Of a DNA stretch of 64,000 nt, positions 44,101 to 53,100 are shown in pieces. The stretch is taken from assembly GCA_029582155.1 (NCBI GenBank), contig CM055905.1:4466062-4530061 (forward strand), in the 5' to 3' direction. Origin of the DNA: Panopea generosa. Its lineage: Eukaryota > Mollusca > Bivalvia > Adapedonta > Hiatellidae. Within the stretch, counting starts at the first letter, position 1, and every line of letters begins with the position of its first letter. The position numbers and the translations under genes are program-made. The notes under the pieces are model-generated. The model had not been told where the DNA came from. It saw only the letters and a program-made list of their open reading frames with translations, and made no database searches.

Positions 44101-47100
44101 TGTTGGGGATTGTGCACATAGATCGCCCTTTAACGCGGATGAAGTAAATTATTTTATGTGTTGGGTATCGTGCACACCGATCGCCCTGTAACACGGATGA
44201 AGTAAGTTATGTTATGTGTTGAGGATTGTGCACACAGATCGCCCTTTAACGCGGATGAAGTAAGTTATGTTATGTGTTGAGGATTGTGCACACAGAACGC
44301 CCTTTAACGCAGATGAAGTAAGTTATGTTATGTGTTGAGGATTGTGCACACAGATCGCCCTTTAACGCGGATGAAGTAATTTATGTTATGTGTTGAGGAT
44401 TGTGCACAACGATCGCCGTGTATTACGGATGAAGTAAGTTATGTTATGTGTTGGGGATTGTGCACATAGATCGCCCTTTAACGCGGATGAAGTAAATTAT
44501 TTCATGTGTTGGGTATCGTGCACACCGATCGCCCTGTAACACGGATGAAGTAAGTTATGTTATGTGTTGAGGATTGTGCACACAGATCGCCCTTTAACGC
44601 GGATGAAGTAAGTTATGTTATGTGTTGAGGATTGTGCACACAGAACGCCCTTTAACGCAGATGAAGTAAGTTATGTTATGTGTTGAGGATTGTGCACACC
44701 AATCGCTTTGTAACACGGATGAAGTAAGTTATGTTATGTGTTTGAGGATTGTGCACACCGATCGCCTTGTAACACGGATGAAGTAAGTTATGTTATGTTT
44801 TTGGTAATCGTTACAAATCTAAGAGCACCAACAATGAAATCACAGGAAATTTATGAAAGATGTTAAAATGTTATTCAACCATATACAGCTTCATATTTAT
44901 GGTGATAATATACTAAAGCAAATGTCAAACTATTGTAGCGGGATGAAAATATGCAATGGATAGAGTGTTGACCCCTCACACTATAAGTTGCGAGTACAAT
45001 TCCCAGCTCGTCCTGATGACCAATTCTACCAGGAAACGGAATCAAGTGTGATTAATATAAAATCTGAGATAACTTCACAATCGGGTTAAAATAAATTAAC
45101 GTAGCTGTTAACAGTGAAAGATCATTCTTAGATTTATTTGTTTGTTATTTTCCGTTGGCCTTTTAAGCCAATATATCCGCAAACTGTTCACTAAAATACC
45201 TGTCATCAATAAAGCTAAGCTCAACAGGCGGATCCAGAATTTATAGTCGGGTATTGATATCAAGTTCAGGGACGGATTTAGGATTTCAATCTAGAGTTGG
45301 CGGACTTAGGGGCGTAACACAAAATCGGAACTGGCACACATGAATTTCAGTAGACAACAGTGATTTTTAATAAACTATGGGAGATTAGGGGGGAGAGGTT
45401 GTCGTACGCTAGTTTTTTTTAAAGAGTACATCCGCCACTGGATAGTTGAATGACGTCATAATTTAGTATTAAAGCGTTAATAAACTTAATTCGGGAGATA
45501 TCTTGTTCTATGTATAGACTAGAATTTACAAGTGAATTGTCAAGACATGTATAACAGGCTATTGTACACGTAGACATAATTAAATGACATATTTCTATTG
45601 TTTGTTTTTAAATTTCAGATGTGTTACGCAAGTACACACTCGGTTGGAGAAGACGAACTCAGACATGAAACACAATGTATGAATAAAAAGGTATATGCAG
45701 TTGGGAATCGTCTACGTGTATCTAATATGTGTACATCCTTTTATCCTCCGCCACCGCTCGTAGAGCGGAGCAGGGGAATATAGAAATTGGTTGCGTCCGC
45801 CCGTCCGTGCTTCCGTGTGTCCCCTGCTGTAACATACGTGTATCTCCTTCAGTTGTGATTGTAATTTTAAATAAAATGGCACAAACGTTCACTAGGACAA
45901 GACGATGCGTCATGCGAATGACTTGGGTCTGTTCGTAAACTCAAGGTAAAGTGTTTGAACATCAAATGAATACATTGTGTAGTCATGTCCGGATCGTATC
46001 TTCTTTAATTGATATTGCATTTTTAAATAACTTCGCACAAATGTTCACTATAATAAGACGATGTGTCATGCCACTGACATGGGTATGTTCGTCAAAGGTC
46101 AAGGTCACAGCTCCGTCCGTCTGTCCACTGCTGTCCGGAACTTATCTTCCTTAGGTCTTCTTGGGTCTGTTCTTCAAAGGTCATGGTCACCTCTTATTTT
46201 ATTTCAAAATGGTCGGTTTTAAGTTCTGTTTTCACAATTCGAATCCTTTGGCATTTAGTACGGTATACTAGCGTCCTAATAATTTACTTTTTTACCGTAA
46301 ATACGGTTAATAATAATTATGAGCACTTCCGGCTATGGCCGTCAACTAGATCCTTCCGCGTTCGTTTTTAATGCTGTATTAGCAATGTTTGTATAGTCCG
46401 GTTAATATTGGGAATTTATGAACGTGAACACAATATAACAATGGCTTTCTCAAATGTCGTTTTACATGTATTTATGTACATGCTATTTGTTATCGTCTTG
46501 CTGACTTAAAACAAAGTTTAGTTACTAAGACGTGTGAAAAGACATATATTATGCACAATGATTACAGTTTGTCCCTCATTTACACAAAATTGGTAAATGA
46601 CCTTTGAAATAATGAATGAGATCGGATTGCTGAATACGGATTAGTACTTTCGCCAGTATTATGACCCAAAGTATTGACAATGGATTTTCCCTGACAATGC
46701 ATTAACATGTCTCTACTTCTAAGCAACCGTGATATTAATTTCTGCCATTTTCATTATTTTATTTAGATTTTTACACCCAGAAATTATATTAAATTACACA
46801 GCTCGCTAGCTGAAAAGTTTAAATCGGCAATAATCCCCTTACTTGTTACTTCTGTTACTTCGTCACAACAGCTTTCCAGGGTAGAATCCTTGGTCACGTG
46901 CATCATTTTTCTTACTCTTTCTCTTACATGTTTCAACATCGTACATCATTAACACAGGATTTTCTATATATATTTATTTCTTACATTGTTACAACTGTCA
47001 TTTAAACTTTAATGAATTTTATTAACACGTATGCAGTTTCTAAAACATATTTCAACACACGTCACCATTTTTGTATCAGTTCCTTCTTAAACATCAACCA

Positions 47101-50100
47101 TTATCTTAATCAAACCATGCAACTTAACCTCCCCCTCCCCACTTTTCAACTTTCCAAAGTATCCTACGATCTATAACCTCTCGCATACCAAAGTAAACTC
47201 TCTCATCCATCTGACTTGTCCTATTTAAAGGCCTCGCTAGAACCCTATACAGTCACACCTGGACCATTAAAAATACATTAGCCAGGGCTGCATCTCTGAA
47301 TGCGTACATTTGGTTAATTATCAACATGTAGAATTCTCCGGAATTGATCACCCTGTCACTCGCTAATTGTATACACCCAGCCAAAAGGAGTACCATACAT
47401 GGCATTTGGTTTTAGTGAATACACTATATCTCGCTTAAACAAGTACTCGCCGTCAATCATCTGGACATTTTAGCTTTCTTGCAAAAGTTATATATACATA
47501 TATCCAATCATGGTTCCAATATTAAACCTATTAAACTAATATAATAAAACCATGATAATTACTGAGTTACTCACTATAATACACAATTTAATGCTGAATA
47601 GCAACAGCAACGACTGGACTGAATATTACTTTATTTCGTCGGATACACCTTTTTATTATGCACAATGATGGAGGGAAGGGCGAGGTCGGATGCTCTAATA
47701 CACCATGTTTTAAGCTTCCCAGGGACGGATTTGCTATATGTTTTGACCGTTCCAAGGTGGTGTCCCCTTTTTGTCATTTTTACTGTTGCATGTGATGTTG
47801 GAGGACAACCTTAGAATGAATCTGAATAGAACAACTATCCTTCCACAAATAACTGGCAAACTTTCTCACATACTGTATTTGGAGCGGGATGGGCCTGGAA
47901 CCTACGACCTTTATTGCCTGGTACCCATTTTTGTTCTATACCTGTAAGTGTAGCGCCAATCGCCTACTTCAGATGCTACCACGTGACTGTACACTATGTA
48001 GAAATATATTGGATCCATTAAAATATTTCATATTGTACATTTCAAAAATCAACTTTATAAACAAACACCCGACAAAATGTTCCTCATGACGTTCGAACCG
48101 ATCCGAATAGTCCTATTTAGAATGTAAAAAGTGTTTAGAATGATTTTTGTTTCTTTACTACCGTGATAAATTCAATGATATTGTTAGGCAAGTTGAACGA
48201 AGCCCATGGGTAATAAACTTGTTAGGAAATATACTGGTCGTGCAAAAAATAAATTGCATTGTCTAAGCCGACTGTGTCAACATAGCAATGAAATGTATTT
48301 TATCGACTTTTTAATGTTGGGGAAATCCACGACCACAGGCGACATAATTGGTATTTTATCTACCTCTTTATCCGACCCCAAACACCAGCATTCACCACTC
48401 CCACATGATTTAAATGTGTTCAATAGTTTGAATAATGTTTATTTTTATTAGGTGGGGTTGAGTGGTGAGAATGGGATTATATGTTTTTGTTTGGGCATAG
48501 TGAGGGTGGGGGGAAGATTTTATAAACCGGCAAGGTTTCCATCTCGTCACATTCGATTTGACCTTGTCATTGGCTACATGATTCTTTTATTGAACGGGGT
48601 TTAAAAGCAGCGATTGAAATGGTCGGCTGAAAATAACGAATCAATTTGAACCAGTGAAATAGCTACTTTTAAATACCGTCCGGTATCTGCATCATGAAGT
48701 TATTATTGTTAATTTCAAAATATGATGTATTAAGTTGAAGCATGTAAGGCGATACATCGATTTGAAATAAGTAATACTATTAGATTTTTTGATTTACGTT
48801 TTCTTGCCAACTGGTAGATATGGGCAAATTTAGACAATTACTGACAAACAACGATTGTATTAGCTTTTTGTTTTCCTACCTGCTCTGAGCGTTCACATAT
48901 TCCAGCATTTTGAATTTTCTTAGAAAACGTCTGAAGGGAATGTATTTTGGTCTTGTAAACATACACCTATTTGTAGCGTTGATCATCACAATGCTCATAG
49001 ATAATCGTTTTTTTATCAGTGAAATAATTGATTGAATTGAATTTGTATAACCAGGGTGTATTGATGAGCAGGGAATCTTGTCTATGTAACGTTATACATA
49101 TCCAGACTAAATTTTCTTTTACCATTTAATCATATACAATAGGTGTTAGAGGTAATTCAAACGCCGATACTTGCGTTTTTCAGTTTTGCAGACATGTTTC
49201 GTCTATTGATTAAACATGCGATGTAATATTACAGTTATTGAACTAGAACAAGTTTTTTTCGCCGCGTAATGCGCATGTATGTGTATGTGTGTTTCCCGGC
49301 ATTTAAAATATAAAAAAAATGTCGTTTAAATAATAATAAAGCTTATATTTATTTATTGATGTCTCATCATATGTACAACATAGGACATAGTACATACACA
49401 TAAAATAACATATGCTATTCTAAAAAAGAATTATAAGAGACAATATACAACTCATAAAATATTTCTAATTCATAAAATATTTTTTCTAATCGCATTAATT
49501 ATTACAATTTGTTTACACTAACGTTTAATAAAAGTTGAAAACCCATTGCTAATCTTGACTTGCATCTAAAAGGTACTTAAAACAAAAATAATTAAAATTT
49601 GACAAGCAATAGAAGCACTAATGCGCATCTTATGAAATGTTTTAAAAGATCAATTAACACTTCAAATCAGCTTTTGTAATGAACTGATAAGCAATGAGCT
49701 TTCACACAGTAATATCATATAGACAGTAAATTTTACAAATAAAATGATATACAAACATTACTATAAAAGTAAAAATTCCGTTTCTTTAAAACGTTAAAAC
49801 AGGTTTTTGCAGTAAATCTTATCATCTCTTTATTTGAAAATAGAAACTTCATTTAATCACAATCATTTAAATTATGAAATTCAAGAGTAATATCATTGGC
49901 TTTAATTAATAAACCTCTTCATTCACTAACATATAAATTGCAGTTTAACATAACATGAAACTCATCTTCAATAAATTCACAACAATATGGACATAAGCGT
50001 TCATTTTCCGGAACATTTTCATATCGATTTGTTTCAATTCGTAGTGGTGCTATTCCACAACGAAATTTTGCGAAAGCCGACCTATGTTTATGCGGTAAAA

Positions 50101-53100
50101 CTATTTTACAATATTGTTCTGTGTTATATTCTGAATTAAAAAACATGTACGTTCTTAACTTATTTTGTCCAGTATCACTGACACCTGTGATTCAATTAAT
50201 ACTAGAATTCCACTCAGAAATGTAGATATTCATAATTATTTCAAAAACAGTATCATTTATTTGAGATTAACTTATAGTTGCCATTAATATCAAAGAAATG
50301 TGGCACTTTAAGATTAAAAAAGTTACATTTGACAACAAAGAACTAATTCTTACATTATATAAGCTACATAACTATGTGCTCAGATAAATATTCGTTTATT
50401 AAGTCGAGTGTCATTTGTATGGACATTGCGACTCCAGTGGTTACATATGCATTTCCATTGTTTAAGTAATGGTGGAGTACAGTCCATATCATCGAACACA
50501 ACTGCAGTAGTCGTGTACTTCCCGCTCCCTAGATACACACCGCTCTTTTTTGAATTGCGTTAATGCAAGCACATGATTTGGTGCCGCAAATCTAAGCTCC
50601 ATATGATATCACTGACCAAACTGACGAATCAAATAACTTTTTGAATACATCAAAAGGTATACCATCCAAAGATTTATACTTTGCAATTAAAAGACCTAAA
50701 GCGCGATCCGCACTCTGAGCAATTATTTGGCTGTTTCATTATAATCCAAAAACTCCGTAAGAGTAAGCACTAAATACACATATTTTTCCGATAACTTAAT
50801 ATCATTTACACCACATTTAATTACACTTAGTTCTAGGGATACAGCATGGTCTAAAATGAATGACATTACTTTTATTAGCATTAATGGACATATTATTTAT
50901 AATACACCAATTATTAAGTTCATTTAACATAAACTGCAAATTACCTTCAATTTTCAGACAGTAAAACGATATCATCAGCATACAGTAATATACTAATATT
51001 TTCTTGATCAATATCAATACCTTTACATAATGCCTTATACGTAATGGTAATTCATTAATAAATAAGTTAAATAATAATGGTGACAATTGACAGCCTTGTC
51101 TTAATCCAGAATTTACATTAAATTGTTCATTGTAATAATTACAAACTTTAACACATGATAAAACTGAATTATACAAATATTTCAGCGCTTTTAACATTTT
51201 ATCTGAAACACCTATATACGTTAACCCTTTACTTCATAGATACGCGCTTTCCCACACCAATCACAGAAGGCTTTTGAAAACAGTGCAGGAAGAGTTCAGA
51301 TTGCTCGTAACGAGCAATCTGAACTCTTCCTGCACTGTTTTCCACTCTGTCAGTTAATATAAACATAAATCACCCATTGCTGATACATGGTGAATTAATG
51401 CTTTCAATATTAGAGGTGTCCAAAGGTGTCTTTATGAAGTAAAGGGTTAAGCGGTCCCAAAGTTTATCTCTATTGATAAAGTCACAAGCCTTTTGAAAAT
51501 CAATAAAGGCGCAAACTGTTGAGTGTTTAAGTTGTTTTCCTAGTTTCGATTATATAAGTAAGTGATGAAATCAGACCAATAGTGCTACGTTTTTTCCGAA
51601 AACCAATTTGTTCATATAAAATTTATCATTTCTATCTGACCATAAAGTAAAACGATCGTTCAATATTGCAGTATACAATGTATACATTGATGACGCCAAC
51701 GCAAAACCTCCATAAGATAGAGGGTCTCCTGGATCGACGGAGCTTGACTTATGAATAGGATTGATAATGATTTTGCCCCACAATGATGGAACGCAACCAG
51801 ACTCAAAGTAAACAATAAAAGGAACATGTAAAAAACAAACTGAATTATCATTTTTCAAAACATCAGCATGTATATTATCAACACCATTGGCTTAATCGTT
51901 TTTAGCCTTATCAACTGCTTTTTTAACTTCAGAATTAGATATATTTCCATCTAAAAGAATATTAGATGTTAAACAAGTATTTTGAGATTGGCCATAATTT
52001 AAAGTTGCATTACGACAATTCAAGAGGTTACTGTAATTTCGTTCCCATCTATTTAAAACATCTTTAACATTCGAAGATAAGCTTCCGTCTTCCATTAGAA
52101 CCTCCATTGGAATCATTTTTTTCTTATCGTTATTTATACCAGTATTTCCTGTCCTGACTTTTTTATCAATTCAAAAGACATTTCTCCTATCTTGTTCAAA
52201 TATTTATCAAAGTTTACGACACTGGAAATTATTCGGACTGTTGCGGTAAAGGTGTAATTATTCCTATACATAAAAAGGGCGATTTATCTAATCCGCCCAA
52301 TTATCGTGGCATTATGTCGACAAATATAATGTCAAAAATATTCTTTCTCACCCTACGTAATAGAATAAATAAATGGTGCGAGGCGGAATAATTTTAACAA
52401 TGCATAATTTGTCTTTCGCAATAGTACATCTACTACATATTGACTATCAATTTTACTATATTAATAATTAAAATAGTTTTCATAAAAAAAAAATCAAAAT
52501 TATATTGTATTTTCGTGGATTACATGAAGGCGTCCGATACAGTTATTCACGATACCGTTTGGATTAAACTCGTCCAATCCGGTATCAGTTTTTAATCGGT
52601 TAACATAACCATGAATGGTTTATAAATTATGAAAAAAAAATTGTTGATAAATTTTGCTACTTGGGTACTAAATTCCATTACACTGGAAATATACCGCATG
52701 CTACAAAGGCATTATTAGATCAAGTTCCCAGAGCATATAACAGTTTACTTTCAGTATTTATTAGGATTAAATAAGATATCTTTCTTCGACTCTATGGTTG
52801 TGCCAATTCTATTATATGGATCGGAAGTTTGGGGTATTCATGAACATATGGTATTAGATCAATTACATCTAAGTTTTGCAAACCTATCGTAGGTGTTAAA
52901 CAACAAACTCCTAACGTAACTGTATTAGTCGAACTAGGAGATTTCCATTATCTGTTATCTATAAATAACGTGTAATAAGCTATTGGACAAAAGTTATGAA
53001 CAGAACCAATTCTATTCAATTTAAAGTTTTTAATAAACAAACTATTTTGCAAAATACCTGCTGTTGGGCTGGTAGTATGCATATGATATTAAATCGACGT

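Noticed and set aside
36374-44803. CRISPR array
   Set aside because: Units are contiguous direct repeats without unique spacers, in eukaryotic DNA, and derive from an exon end. The same applies to the other arrays.
45729-46154. Overlapping small frames after exon 7
   Set aside because: They sit in an internally duplicated interspersed repeat and occur on both strands.
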